From the NCBI GenBank assembly GCA_944548615.1, contig OX155961.1:25616469-25680468 (forward strand): a stretch of 64,000 nt of DNA, given 5' to 3'. The notes beneath the pieces were generated by a model. That model saw only the letters and a program-made list of their open reading frames with translations. It did no database searches and was not told the origin of the DNA. Below are positions 1-10,689 of this stretch, piece after piece. Source of the stretch: Micropterix aruncella (Eukaryota; Arthropoda; Insecta; Lepidoptera; Micropterigidae). Every line of letters starts with the position of its first letter. The first letter of the stretch is position 1. Made by a program: the position numbers and the translations under genes.

Positions 1-455
1 TGCCTCTGTAAATGCTCACCAAATGTCTATGAATGACGAAAACGAAACCAAATGCCTATAATCTATACCATTTTGATACACAAATAGCAGAAGTTTAATA
101 TTTTGTGTTTTATAACATTTTATCATAGTAGATTCTCTCCTCAAACTTATGTATACAGATATACTTATATAGACAGAAATCTACAAGTTTGTACTTGGTT
201 TTACAAGTTCAAGAATCAAAGGTAAGTTGCTTGATCAGCTTTCTGACAACCCCGAACAAATTGTCCAAGCTTTTAAAACGGATATGTAACAAACCCAATT
301 TTGAATTGTAATTTATGTTCCAGCAGTTAATTCGGGCGAATATTAAATACTATGATTTTAAATGAGAGTATGTAAATAAACATTTAAAAATTATATTCCG
401 TTTATGATTTTTCCTATTCTCGATTATTTCAGTGTGCCTTACGTAACATCTTGAG
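1..455. other. AT-rich sequence, no gene seen
   Basis: No convincing coding frame, RNA gene or terminal repeat is visible. The stretch ends where the first RepA copy starts. Confidence 0.5.
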
Positions 456-741
456 CTGTCAACTACAACGGGCGAATCCGCCACCTCAGGAATTTTTAAC
501 GATATTTGATAGGTCGCTTGCGTGGTCCTCTCCCTTATGAAGCGGTAATACGGTTTTTACCGAATCTATCGCAAACCACGGCATCCTTTGCCCGGCGTAT
601 TAACCCGGGATCGGGTGGCCAAATGGTCGTTTCAAATGCAATAATTACCATAAGGTTAACAACTACCCCCGCTCTATAGGAAATATTACTGTTCCCAGAC
701 TCCTCCGGCTGTTAGTCGGGATGCACAATCTATTGGCCTCA
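456..741 (+). repeat. RepA repeat, internally deleted copy
   Basis: RepA is my name for a GC-rich repeat of about 0.65-0.7 kb that recurs through the window. This copy opens with the typical 'CTGTCAACTACAACGGGCGA' start, then jumps from the 'TTTTAACGATATTTGAT' stretch straight to 'AGGTCGCTTGCGTGGTCCTC', missing about 200 bases found in other copies. It fades out after 'GTTAGTCGGGATGCACAATC'. No protein is predicted. The uninterrupted copy at 55046-55720 is the best reference. Confidence 0.8.
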
Positions 742-1660
742 AGTAACAGATTAGCTTAGAGCTTTTTGCCATTACAGACAATCTTGAAATCTTGGTTATT
801 TTTTGTAAAATCTTTTCGCACAAAAATACTGCGCTAACACGCCAAGCGGCGTTCGTAGTAATCGCAGCCGAATGGGATTAGCTGGTATAAAAAAACTACC
901 CTCTTTGTTTGAGCACCATACGTACCTATTTAAAGTATTTTTTTATTGAAATAGAGTAATTAAAGAAATCCCGATTGAAACAATAATAATAATAACAATA
1001 AAACGCTTCATTTGTTCAAACAGTGAAGCAATATCTTACAGCTAACCTTATCCCAATGGGAAAACATGTTTAGCGGTAAAAATAGGACAGAACATTTATT
1101 AAAATCACTTACAAAGGCAGCTTTTAAACAAATGTATCTAGCAATTTAAAATCCAGTAGAAAATTAAACATCATAAATCAAAATTTTTAAAGAGCAATAA
1201 ATATATAATGTCACAGCAATAAATGTATAATGTTAAAGTTATTTGTATATCGTAATTTGTTTAGTATTAGCAAAAAATAATGAATTTCATGTGTCCTTTT
1301 TGAATAATATGTAGCTTGTTTTTGTGTCAGGTAACGGAATTTGGCGTAATTGTCTCTTTTATACCAATCTCGTATTACCCACCTCAACTAGGATTAGAAA
1401 GAGCAATACTTTTGTCACGATTGTCTATTTTCCGGATTCTATTTAAATTTATCTGTTTTCCGTATTTTATTTAAATTATTTCCTATTGTTATTATTAGTT
1501 CGTTTTAATCAGTTATAAGTTATTTGTGACGATTATGGCAATATAAATATTGTTTTAACTTGCCAAATACACGTACATTAAATCTAAAGAGCTGGCTGCC
1601 TTGAAACAAATCCTGGCACTTAGTTGGGCGGCAGGGCGAGTAATGCTCGCCCTGTGTTTT
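742..1660. other. AT-rich sequence, no gene seen
   Basis: Low-complexity AT-rich DNA with no recognisable gene or element boundary. Confidence 0.4.
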
Positions 1661-1661
1661 T

Positions 1662-1806
1662 TGCCATGACCATGAACTCTTGCCATGAACAAATGATGCC
1701 TGCATTCCGATTTTCAGCTCAATCGGACTAAGCGTTTGGGCGCTAACGTGAAGGAATACACAAACACGGACACAGAGACAGACAGACACACAGAGAGACT
1801 TCAATC
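1662..1806 (+). repeat. Dispersed repeat ending in an ACAG-rich tract ('GCGTTTGGGCGCTA' family)
   Basis: The copy runs from 'GCCATGACCATGAACTCTTG' through 'AAGCGTTTGGGCGCTAACGT' into an (ACAG/ACAC)-rich microsatellite. The same layout recurs near 10010, 52365 and 63880. A reverse-oriented copy is split by the big LTR element (22310-22367 and 45633-45720). It is probably the 3' end of a retroelement or a non-autonomous element; the parent is not identified. Confidence 0.7.
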
Positions 1807-2640
1807 TGGAAATGGTCTAAATCGTCTCGTGTGGGCTCAACATGGATATTACCGTCTTTATCTCGAATAGCGTCTTTAGCGCGTTCACAAGACTTTCCCT
1901 CCCGGTAGGTTTTCTAAGCCAATAATATTTTCTGTTAATTTATGTTCAACTTTTTTCCTATTCTGATCATTCGGTTCATCCCACGTATATCATATTCGCT
2001 AATAATCCTGTTGTCGGCTCTAGTTCTTTGTCGGCACGATTGTTAAAACAGTGGTTACAAAATGGAATTTTCGGTCTGCGCGAATGAAAATGATATTTCC
2101 TTTTGTGTTCTGATTAATTACATCATATCCTTTCGTTCATTTGCTTTTATTATGATTGTTGTGAATTTGAATAATAAATAATAAAATGTGACGAAAATAA
2201 TGAATTCACAATGAAAGCACCGTTTTGCGAAATGGGTTAAACTCGTAATTGAGACCCAAATTATAGCTGGAATAATTTAAGGAATCGTACCTGTGGACGA
2301 AAATTGTAAAATAGTTTTTTAATGTTATCGATCATGACAATATTTTATGTTGCGGTTAACATGTATTTTACGAAATCTAGTTGCTACTCGATTTGATTTA
2401 AAATGCAAAATGTTAAAATAATATTTTTCCTATGTGTTCTCCTCTATATTACATTTTAAAACTAAAAATAATAAATGAATGTGTCGTGCAGTTAATTGAA
2501 TCATTAATTACAGAAATGGCACATGTAGGTACTGGTCTAATAATTGTTTTATTTATTTATTATGTAACGGACGTATACAATTAACATACTATTAGTGATA
2601 TTCATAGGTAATATATTTACCTTTAGCTAATATATTTACT
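1807..2640. other. AT-rich sequence, no gene seen
   Basis: No supported feature. Short open frames here lack any recognisable domain. Confidence 0.4.
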
Positions 2641-2641
2641 G

Positions 2642-2800
2642 TGCCGAAGTGTTAGGCGCGGTCAGCACTTTGATGGGTACTGGCATGATTGTTTGACCGC
2701 GTGATGCTACAAAAAGGTACGCCTAGAGACGGTACGGTTAGGCAACAAGACCGATTCCACACAAACGTATAAGCCTCGTACGAAAAAAAATACCTATGAC
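2642..2800 (+). repeat. 5S rRNA-derived SINE, diverged copy
   Basis: The segment 'GCCGAAGTGTTAGGCGCGGTCAG' followed by a degraded 'GATGGGT' matches the internal part of insect 5S rRNA, including the area of the polymerase III internal promoter. Downstream it shares 'TGTTTGACCGCGTGATGCTA' with the better preserved copy at 51485, so both belong to one SINE3-type family rather than being chance 5S pseudogenes. It ends near an A-rich stretch. Confidence 0.65.
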
Positions 2801-2851
2801 TGTAATCTAATATATAACATATGCGGTTGATAGCTTTATTTTATTCACTAA

Positions 2852-3726
2852 CTAGCTGACCCGTGCCCACTTCGTTGGGCGGTAAACGTTTTTACTTGTA
2901 ATGAAATTATGAGTGTGGTTCGGTTAGTACTGAGTGCAATGATTTATTTCCTGACTGTCAAAAGGAGGGTTATATTTTACTCCATATGTATGTATGTATT
3001 TGCATGCCAATTTGGCTATACTACCGGGTTTCAAATAAGTGAAGGAAATGATTATGATTGAATAAATAATGTTTATTTTAATTGTTCAAAACTTCTCTGT
3101 ATACTATATTAGATATAATGTTATTATTTGGTACCAAAATATATTGTCTTTCATGAGTTCCAACCCGAGATACGGTCGCGGTTCCATACCTATGTCGTAT
3201 TATCTCTTTAACCATTTATGCAGTAAAAAGGAAATTATATGCAGTAAGGGGAAAAGTATTTTGTTTTAAACACTTGAGACGATAAATTTACTTATTTTGA
3301 TAAGAATTCATAATTGTTGATAATATGATCAATAAACTTGACCTAACGAATTAAATTATTTTTTTTATATAAAAAAACTACTTTTTGTGACTTAAATATA
3401 AAATTTAGACATATGCTGTTGCTGACTTTTTTGTATGCATTACCAAGCTCTACAACTTTTCCCTAGAACTGAATCATATATCTCTCATTAAATCAGCGTT
3501 CGTAAGAAACATTTTCATTCGACCGTTTTTCTCCAACTTACTTTGCAAATCTTTACCACGAGAAAGTCTTTTCATTTTTCGAATTATTATATAGCCTATG
3601 ATACTCACAAATAAAGTGGCTTTCTATCGGTAAAAGAATGTTCAAAATCGGTTCAATAGCTCCAGAGATTACTTCGTACAACCTCACAAACTCACAAACT
3701 TTACCTCTTTATAATATTATTATAGA
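2852..3726 (-). mobile_element. Non-autonomous Helitron
   Basis: On the minus strand the element begins with TC directly after an A and ends with CTAG directly before a T, as Helitrons do. About a dozen bases before CTAG is a short hairpin, GCCCA-ACGAAG-TGGGC, the usual 3' terminator. The 5' end reads 'TCTATAATAATATTATAAAG'. There is no Rep/helicase coding. The copy at 20171-20912 has the same ends, though its interior differs in length. Confidence 0.88.
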
Positions 3727-4061
3727 TGTATAGATTAGATTGCTCAATGCCGTAGTACGCTTTGGAAGCTAGAAATTTACTATCAAACGCAACGTGTTGA
3801 TATTCTTTATTACTTATTATATTTCATTGTTTTATACATATGTCGATTTACAATTGTATAATTGCGAATACAGCTTACGATACATGTTAAATAAGACAAC
3901 ATGCCTTTTTACTATAACACTTGTTAGCAAATTAACATAAAAACTATTTTGTGACTTAGGTATATAATGTTATATTTTGTATGGAGTATGCATAACCGCA
4001 ATACACTGCTACTCAAAAATCCATGTTATAATCTGATGTTTATGTTTAGTTTTGCTTTTTT

Positions 4062-4320
4062 AGAATAGAAATAGAAATAGAAATATATTTATTGCCGGAA
4101 ATTGTGGTGGTACATTTATGGTGATAATGCGTAAAACCATGTCTCTCACAATTACCTGTTATTATAACAGATTGACAAATTTACTTATCTGATAAATTTT
4201 CTTATCTGCTAATTATAATATCTTATAAAAAATGTAATTATTTCACTGGTTTGCCTATAATATCTATAATACCAAATCAATAATAAATCGTAATGTTCAT
4301 TGAATGGCCTGAAATCACAT
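4062..4320 (-). repeat. Dispersed retroposon tail family, reverse orientation
   Basis: On the plus strand it starts with repeated AATAGAA units and 'ATATATTTATTGCCGG', which on the minus strand becomes an ordinary microsatellite 3' tail. Related copies begin near 9875, 18765 and 22215 and share 'CCCTGTTATGGTAACAGATTG'-like sequence. No coding region is seen. Confidence 0.55.
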
Positions 4321-4339
4321 TCGCTAAATCAGGCTAAAT

Positions 4340-4777
4340 CAATCAATAAAAACATTGGCTAAATCAATTCTTGACCCGGTAATAAAAGCCCAAAAAGCCC
4401 TCATTAGGGTTATTAATAAAAAACCGCTCCGTTTCCCATCCGACCAATTATTCACAGACTTTAACGTAATGGACATCCGACAGTTGTACCTAAAAGCGGT
4501 TTTAATGTTCTTCCAGAGGAATGACAGGACTGCGATATCTAAACTTCGGGACTATGGCCATGAGACTAGACATCGTTACAGACAACCTGAGGTAAAAATG
4601 AACACGACATATGGACAACGACATTATACTTTTCTAGCTCCGAGACTATACAATAAACTGAGAATGGACGTACCGACGACCGACTTACCATACCCTACTT
4701 TTCGAAGAGTGGTGATAAATTGGCTGCTAAATAAATCTAGGAAAGACTGCGAGGCATTATTAAAATCTCTTGAATGA
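4340..4777 (+). pseudogene. LINE reverse transcriptase, C-terminal tail only
   Basis: The frame encodes about 140 residues typical of the region after the RT domain in CR1/jockey-type LINEs: 'LDPVIKAQKALIRVINKKPL', then 'FNVMDIRQLYLK', a basic region, 'YGQRHYTFLAPRLYN' and a hydrophobic 'VVINWLLNKSRKDCEALLKS' end. The RT catalytic core and endonuclease are absent. The first methionine is not a real start; coding is simply cut by 5' truncation, and the frame continues upstream to about 4340 before losing similarity. It is a dead retroposon fragment with no host function. Confidence 0.75.
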
Positions 4778-5483
4778 ACATATTTCTAATTATATATATT
4801 ATGCAAATTTACGGCTATATTGTATTGTATTGTAGTACCTACCTACAAAAATGGCATTGTAAATTGTCAATTTCTTTGATAAATAGTTATCAAGGCATTT
4901 TTGCATATGTAAATATATACTCGTATTATCATAATAATATATTTTCTATTTTTAATTTTTTAATTATCATATTATATGTATGTACTTCTTAATAATAATT
5001 TTTATTTATATATACTTTTAATATAAATTCATGTAAAGTTTATGCGTTTATCGTATCTATGTATGTATTATATTAGATGTAAGAATATTTATTTATGAAT
5101 ATTTGAACAAAAATACCTTCTGTTTAGTTTGGTATCTTCAAAATTTTTAAATTTTAGAATAAAGTAACTAGGATCCTTGTAATTATTAATTGTAAATACC
5201 ATTGCAATATAAAGTTTTAAAAAAATATTAAAATAAAATGAAAACCTAAGAGCGGGTATATGCCTCTTTCGGCAGGCAATATACGATTTCTGTTGGTACC
5301 ACCTCGATACAGGTTATTCCTAGTGGTAAACCACAAACTATTATTTCTGAATCTCTTTCCGAGTTAGGTAAATTAAAAAACTGTTTAATTAATTATGAAA
5401 TATTAGGCTAAGAGAATGTTTTAGTAATTAAATGTATTTTTTATGGACCTTAATAAATTAAATAAATAAATAAATAAATAAAC
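4340..5483 (+). mobile_element. 5'-truncated LINE (CR1/jockey-type), 3' end
   Basis: The fragment begins in the extreme C-terminal part of a non-LTR reverse transcriptase ORF (4340-4777), continues through an AT-rich 3' region and ends at a (TAAA)n tail around 5455-5481. This is the form left by incomplete target-primed reverse transcription. How much of 4778-5450 belongs to the element is uncertain. Confidence 0.7.
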
Positions 5484-5485
5484 AT

Positions 5486-6002
5486 TTAAAAGAGAAATAT
5501 AACACGAAAAAATAATCTAAACAGACTGGATAAGTAGCACTAACAATAGAAGACAATTAATAAAAATAATGGAAATCAAGGAAAAATCAAAAATCCGCCT
5601 ATAAATACGAAATGTAGGTATATAATTTAAAATGTCTAATCTCCCTAATTGAATTATTGTAAAAAGAAAACGAAAATGTTGTTTGTGTGACAAAATCAGT
5701 GTTTGATGCGTTTCATTCTCACTATCCGCGCTCATAGCCGACTATCAATCAGGTCAGGTTAATCCGGTCAATTTTCTTCCTGAAGTAATATAACGTTCAA
5801 ATTCCTTTCATAAATCCGTGGTTACTTGCCGGGAAAGTTTTGTGGTGACCCATCCGATTTTTTTTTCATTAATTAGCAGCGATTACTCTTACGCTTATAC
5901 GTTTAATACAAAAGCCGTGAGGCGATATCGGAGTTCACAATCAAACCTTCAAACATTGTTATTGTAAAATATCTAAACGCTTTAGTTTTCCTATGTTCGT
6001 AG
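5486..6002. other. AT-rich sequence, no gene seen
   Basis: Lies between two LINE fragments. The short minus-strand frame at 5517-5735 has no recognisable domain. Confidence 0.4.
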
Positions 6003-6758
6003 CACCTTAGAGTTCGCATCGCAGATTTGGAATCCGCAATATGGCGTGTATTAAAATAGGGTGGAGGGCGTCCAAAGACGTTTTATTAGATACCTGGACT
6101 ATCGTGAGCACTTGGGACTTGGAACCTACGAGAGCAGGCTGAACTATTTCAGTATGTGTTCACTGGAAGACCGCCGCACAGCGGCTGATATGACATTATT
6201 GCATAAAATAATTCATAACAAAATTGATAGCCCTCATTTGGTAAAGAAACTGTCGTTGTTGGTTCCGCCACGAAGGGTTCGCTCTCCTCGTACGTTCGAA
6301 ATTCCTCGTGTGAACACTAGTTACGCCCAAAACTCTGTTATGCACCGCTTGATGACCACCTACAATAGTCGATTCGAAGATATCGTCATTTTTTACTTGA
6401 ATCAACCTAAATTCAGCGAGGCTGTGCTTAGCTCACTAGGCGTCTAGGAAGTGATACATAGTGAGTATACAAATTGTTTCTAAACACTCAGAGCGAAAAT
6501 GAGAATAGCAAAGAGCATAATTTGAATACCTATATCCTATCCTACATATTATCCCATCCCTCTCCTTTCCTATCCTTGCAATAATTCAATTGTAATTTAA
6601 TTTAATTTAATTTAGTGCAATGCAACTTTTGATTTACCGTATAAGAAAATAATGTAGCAAACAATTAATCGGCCAGCGAAACACTGTATTAGAATAATTA
6701 GTAATAATTAATGAAGCGCTGTATGTTTCCTGAAAATTAATTAAATAAATAAATAAAA
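6003..6758 (+). mobile_element. 5'-truncated jockey-type LINE, 3' end
   Basis: A second, unrelated LINE remnant. Coding similarity starts abruptly near 6003, and the element appears to end at the (TAAA)n tract at about 6740-6757. It is in the same orientation as the fragment 1.5 kb upstream but has a different C-terminal sequence. Confidence 0.65.
6010..6447 (+). pseudogene. Jockey-like LINE reverse transcriptase, C-terminal region
   Basis: The frame reads 'LEFASQIWNPQYGVY', an in-frame TAA stop at 6052-6054, then 'RVEGVQRRFIRYLDYREHLG', 'YESRLNYFSMCSLEDRR', 'TLLHKIIHNKIDSPHL' and a terminal region. This is the thumb/connection part conserved in jockey-clade RTs ('VQRRFIRYLDYR' is characteristic). 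The internal stop and the missing catalytic part show it is dead. The methionine at 6061 is not a genuine start. Confidence 0.8.
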
Positions 6759-6759
6759 T

Positions 6760-7493
6760 TTATTAGACAATTTTACAGCGATTTTTATCAAGGAACACGT
6801 ATCCGGCGGTTATCCCAATGCGTCGTGACTATGAATTTCATTATAGGGGCGAGCTGTGAAGAAGATTTATGGGTGGATGGGCGCGCCGCTGCCGCAAAGT
6901 GCTCACAAATTCCATTAGGGGTTTTTCACGCTCGTCGAGATTCCGCAAAGAGTTTGATCCCCTTGGGGCGACCCGCGCTTCTCTTTGCCCGGCGAATCCT
7001 TCCGCTAAATAACGAGAACAACTCCAACTACATATACTTTCCTAACTCGCCCATACATGCTCGCCCGCTCACTCTTTCGGCGCTGCGAACCGAGCAGATC
7101 TTCACCTGCTCAAGCAAAGCTATTCTATACTCACTCGAGAATAGGCGCCTTTAATAGTCCAAGAGCCAGCAACTAAAAAGTGCTGTTTTGGAAAAGCTGA
7201 TACTTTCAAATTAGACAGTACTTTGGCCATATAATACCTGGGTACAGTCAGCAGGACAGATACCGGGACACCTGGCGCTAACATACTAGGTGAGGTGTAA
7301 GTTTAATTAGTACCCCGAAAGTGTTTTGGAAAAGCTGCAAATTCATCAGTAGACATTGAATGCGATAGAGAACACGAAAAAAAATGAGAACAAAAAGAAC
7401 TCAAATTAAATTGAATTGAATTGAATTTGGAAAATCTGAAAATTGGAAAATGTCAATTTCCCTCACCCTATACATGAAACAAACAACTAGATC
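6760..7493. other. Unassigned sequence with one long uninformative frame
   Basis: A plus-strand frame of 109 codons (6825-7154) has moderately GC-rich composition but no domain I recognise and no related copy here. A (TTGAA)n microsatellite lies near 7410. Confidence 0.35.
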
Positions 7494-7640
7494 TGTCAAC
7501 TACAAAAGGTGAAACCGTCACCGCAGGAAGTTTTAACGATATTTGATCGTTCTATCTCCCGTGAATTGAGCGTAGAAGACTTGGCACGAAAACAGACCAC
7601 TCTCTAGTTACGCCCTAAACTCGCTAAACGCCTTAAACTC
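7494..7640 (+). repeat. RepA repeat, short 5' fragment
   Basis: Matches the first ~140 bases of RepA ('CTGTCAACTACAAAAGGTGA', 'CGTCACCGCAGGAAGTTTTA', 'GAGCGTAGAAGACTTGG') and then diverges. Confidence 0.7.
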
Positions 7641-8278
7641 GCTAGTTACGTCACACACCCACTTCTCATCCCCAGTCATCCGATGGATATTCGCTGTGGT
7701 ATAGTTTTGCAAAATCAAAAAATGGATGACCGCGCGGATCTCGCACGGACGAGCCGACAAATACACGGGACCTACCAAACTGACCCTTAGGACAACTACT
7801 AAACGCCAGATGCACCAACTTTAATATATAAAAAAACCATCGTGCTCAGGAGCCCTTGTAACCTTACTTTCTGGATGACCCTCGATCTATTTACATTATA
7901 TTACCTATACTTTTTATATTTTCTTATTATCATACCTTATTAATTATTTTATGACTTTATTTTATCAATATTATATATGGTAAAGCAATTAATTTCATTT
8001 AATTAGTTAAATATACGAATATCGGTAAAATTCATAATGTGGCTTCTCTATCCCTTTCTTGATTTTCTTCATAATTTGTTTTTGCGCTTTAACAATATAT
8101 CTAGTCTAATTGTGAAAACTTTTAATTGGCTTTAAGCGGGTGATTAATTTGCGAGCAAAACCGTTGGTACGCCATCGAGCCATCGAGCCAAAAGTATAAA
8201 CCGCCAATGGAGCACCTACAAAATCGCGGTTTTAAAGTACCGCGGTATTGCTCGTTGTCTCTTCGTGCATGCTTGAAA

Positions 8279-8500
8279 TTTATTTTATTTATTTATTTAT
8301 TTATTTTTTAAGGAAAACCAACAGCCATATAAAATATTAAATAACAACTTAAATAATAAATGATAGCCAATAACAGGTTCTCACATATAGAAATCCTAAG
8401 ATCTTGGTATAATAAACTGCCCGTTGATCAGCCGAGCCTGCGAGACAACAGTCTTTTTCAAGCTGCTGTTGCGAGCGCACGTGCCGCACGGCTTTATCCA
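8279..8500 (-). repeat. LINE 3' tail, reverse orientation
   Basis: A run of TTTA repeats followed by 'TTTTTAAGGAAAACCAACAG' reads, on the minus strand, as a LINE 3' end with a (TAAA)n tail. Its 5' limit is unclear. It sits just upstream of the MADF frame and may have displaced that gene's true 5' part. Confidence 0.5.
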
Positions 8501-8511
8501 GTGGCGGTAAA

Positions 8512-8976
8512 ATGGAAGATTTACGTTGGTATCGTTACGATACAGTGCTAGAAATAATAAATTGTTTTAAGCAACAGGAGTGTCTATTATTATACACTAG
8601 CAAGGACTATAAAAATAAAGAGTTAAAATTGTCTGCGTATAAAAGACTTCTGGAGATCCAACAAAAACTTGATCATACTTGCACAATTGCCGATGTCAAA
8701 AGGATGATAAAATCTCTACGAGCATCTCACAGAAAGGGAAGAAGAAAGGCGCAAGCGAGTATGAAGACTGGAGCAGAAGTTGATAAGGTTTATAAACCCA
8801 AGCTGTGGTATTATACAGAACTGGAATTCCTGAACGACCATATGGTGAAGCGTTCATATGGTGAAATTGGTACACGAAAGACTGTATCTTGTATTTTTAT
8901 TAATAGGACACCAAACCCAGTAGGTAAATATAAATATTTCCTTGGTTATCCTCATATAATTTCGATTATCGTTTAG
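8512..8976 (+). CDS. MADF-domain protein of a Harbinger element (partial)
   Basis: The 154-residue frame carries a MADF (Myb/SANT-like DNA-binding) domain at about residues 11-108: 'VLEIINCFKQQECLLLYTSK', 'DYKNKELKLSAYKRLL', 'TIADVKRMIKSLRASHRK' and the hallmark 'VYKPKLWYYTELEFLNDH'. In PIF/Harbinger transposons such proteins accompany the transposase and assist its DNA binding or nuclear import (family knowledge). After about residue 125 the sequence no longer resembles the family, and a GT at 8924 could be a splice donor or lie near the internal deletion. The start codon is provisional because a LINE tail lies upstream. A host MADF gene is a less likely alternative, given the flanking inverted repeats. 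Confidence 0.7.
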   Translation: MEDLRWYRYDTVLEIINCFKQQECLLLYTSKDYKNKELKLSAYKRLLEIQQKLDHTCTIADVKRMIKSLRASHRKGRRKAQASMKTGAEVDKVYKPKLWYYTELEFLNDHMVKRSYGEIGTRKTVSCIFINRTPNPVGKYKYFLGYPHIISIIV

Positions 8977-9195
8977 TTCACCAATAATTTCTGCCACTAA
9001 ATTTACATAGGACAAGCGTTGTCTTTCTTGCAGCCAATTTTTGACCCAAACTTTGTGGCGTATTTTCTTTTTCTTTTTATCTTGTAACAGAAGTAACAAA
9101 AGTAACTCCGTTTGGGAACAAACCATGACTCTCCGGCGATCGAGAGTCGACTGTTTGTACCGCCAATGGATCACCAACGCGAGTTGACAACCCAA
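8854..9195 (-). pseudogene. Harbinger transposase, N-terminal fragment
   Basis: The minus-strand frame contains 'KIRHKVWVKNWLQERQRLSY', 'NLVAEIIGEL' and 'NYMRITKEIF'. This matches the conserved start of PIF/Harbinger (HARBI1-type) transposases, where a basic stretch precedes 'W-V-x-x-W-L-x-x-R' and a fRMs-x-e-x-F motif. Residues after about 90 do not fit the family, and the whole DDE catalytic domain is missing, consistent with deletion of the middle of the element. It runs tail-to-tail with the MADF frame and overlaps its end. It cannot encode an active transposase. Confidence 0.75.
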
Positions 9196-9251
9196 CGAGC
9201 CAACAGTTTATACCGTTAACTCGCCGGCTCGCCAATGGATCACCCCCTTAA

Positions 9252-9575
9252 GATCTGCGTAATATTTGTAAACGCTTTAAATTCTCTGTATTTTTTTAAA
9301 ATATATAATTCCTCGAGGTAATAGGGTCATAAATATGCTACGGCCATTGATTTTATAACCTAGTAGATTGCTCAATACCATGCTACGTTTTGGCAGCTAG
9401 TATTCTACTACGAGGCGCCACCTGTAAAAATAGCACTCATATGTCTAAACATAAATGGTGTTCTAAACACACCGTTGAAGTATCCTATCTCAAAATAAAT
9501 TAATATTATAAAAACAAACGAATTTTCAGGTCATGGCTCTAAAAACTTGAATATTATTATATTTACAAAAAAAAA
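9252..9575. other. AT-rich sequence, no gene seen
   Basis: No supported feature between the Harbinger element and the next MITE. Confidence 0.4.
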
Positions 9576-9579
9576 CATT

Positions 9580-9835
9580 CGTCGGTTTGGATCATAAACT
9601 CACTAAGTGCACTTTTTTCAAAAATCACTTTTAGCTGCTTCCTATGTAGTTTTTAATTCTCTTTCTAGTCATAAAATCCATATGCGTATTTTCTCATCGT
9701 ATCATAGAAAACTGGCACTGCCTAAATAATTATAAGGATTTTATGACTAGATAGAGAATTAAAAACTACATTGCAAGCAACAAAAATGGATTTTTGAAAA
9801 AAGTGCACCTAGTCAGTTTATGATCCAAACCGACG
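9580..9835. mobile_element. MITE with long inverted repeats, CATT duplication
   Basis: The outermost bases read 'CGTCGGTTTGGATCATAAAC' at each end in inverted orientation. Similarity between the arms continues for about 100 bases ('GTGCACTTTTTTCAAAAAT', 'TAGTTTTTAATTCTCT'). CATT flanks both sides (9576-9579, 9836-9839). There is no coding sequence. The superfamily is not clear from the ends; a 4 bp duplication would fit a few rarer superfamilies. Confidence 0.8.
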
Positions 9836-9874
9836 CATTATTTACTGGTATACAGGTTTAAATACGTGATAATT

Positions 9875-10170
9875 AGAAATAGAAATAGAAATATATTTAC
9901 TGTCCGAATTGTGGTCTTTGGCCCAACAAGGCACTTGTGTAACGAATTTCTTGTCTCAAAGTCAAATATTTAGAAATTGACTTATGACTAGCACACGCTC
10001 TGGTGGACCGATTTAACAACAATATTTTCAACTCTTGTCATGACCAAATCATGCCTATACTCCAAATTTAAGTTTAATCGGAGAAAGCGTTTGGGCGCTA
10101 CGTGAAGGAATACACACACATACACAGACAGACGGACACACAGACAGACTTTAGTCTGGAAATTGTTTTA
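9875..10170. repeat. Tail-family repeat followed by an ACAG-type repeat
   Basis: 9875-10000 begins with AATAGAA units like the copy at 4062. From about 10010 the sequence switches to the 'GCGTTTGGGCGCTACGTGAA' family with its ACAC/ACAG tract (10108-10150). Confidence 0.6.
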
Positions 10171-10363
10171 ATAGTTTTGGGGAAATAAGGGGGAAAATGT
10201 TAAGAAATAAGAGATAAAAGTATTTATTTCTAATACAACCATAACAATTGTGTAGGAATGACATTAATTAATCTTAAACTAGTTACTCAATTTAGCCAAG
10301 AGATGATGTACAATATATAACTTTAAACTTACCAATTTACAAAAACAAAGACATCAAGACATA

Positions 10364-10574
10364 ACATTATAAATAGGATAGAAAACGAATTTACCGCGTG
10401 AAATTTGTAGCACTCGACGATTCGGTGACGTTGCAGCCGCCGTTGTCTAGGGTAGACTGACAACGGCGGCTGCAACGTCACCGAAACTTCGGGTACTACA
10501 AATTTCACGCGGTAAATTCGTTTTCTATCCTATTTATAATGTCAAACAACCGCGATAGTCTTCGATTTTATATA
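10364..10574. repeat. Fold-back element, copy 1, with conserved 3' tail
   Basis: 10364-10542 is a near-perfect palindrome. Arms of about 80 bases begin 'ACATTATAAATAGGATAGAA', include 'TTTACCGCGTGAAATTTGTA' and 'GTGACGTTGCAGCCGCCGTT', and meet at a loop around 'TCTAGGGTAGACT'. A 32-base non-palindromic tail (10543-10574) follows and is also present after copy 2 at 32863-32896. No target duplication or protein is evident. Confidence 0.8.
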
Positions 10575-10689
10575 TATATATCATAACAGTTTACAACAAA
10601 ACATATGATAATAAATAGTATGTATCAGATTAAATGGGTAGATACCGATACCGAGTAAATGTTAGGACTGAGGGTGTTATCAGTTCGGA

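Larger units (their letters stand above)
8136..9247. mobile_element. PIF/Harbinger DNA transposon, deletion derivative
   Basis: Imperfect terminal inverted repeats flank the element: left 'GCGGGTGATTAATTTGCGAG', right (reverse complement) 'GGGGGTGATCCATTGGCGAG'. TTAA lies at both edges (8132-8135 and 9248-9251); a TTA or TAA Harbinger duplication is contained in it. Inside are the two gene types of PIF/Harbinger elements, a MADF/Myb-like protein on plus and a transposase N-terminus on minus, convergent and joined where the interior is deleted. The short reverse LINE tail at about 8279-8330 may be a later insertion. Mobility by itself is not possible. Confidence 0.85.

Noticed and set aside
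6825..7154. 109-codon frame with higher GC
   Set aside because: No domain, no splice context and no repeat support; reported only as unassigned sequence.
8360..8551. Frame just upstream of the MADF gene
   Set aside because: Overlaps a reverse LINE tail, is in a different phase from the MADF frame and has no recognisable domain.
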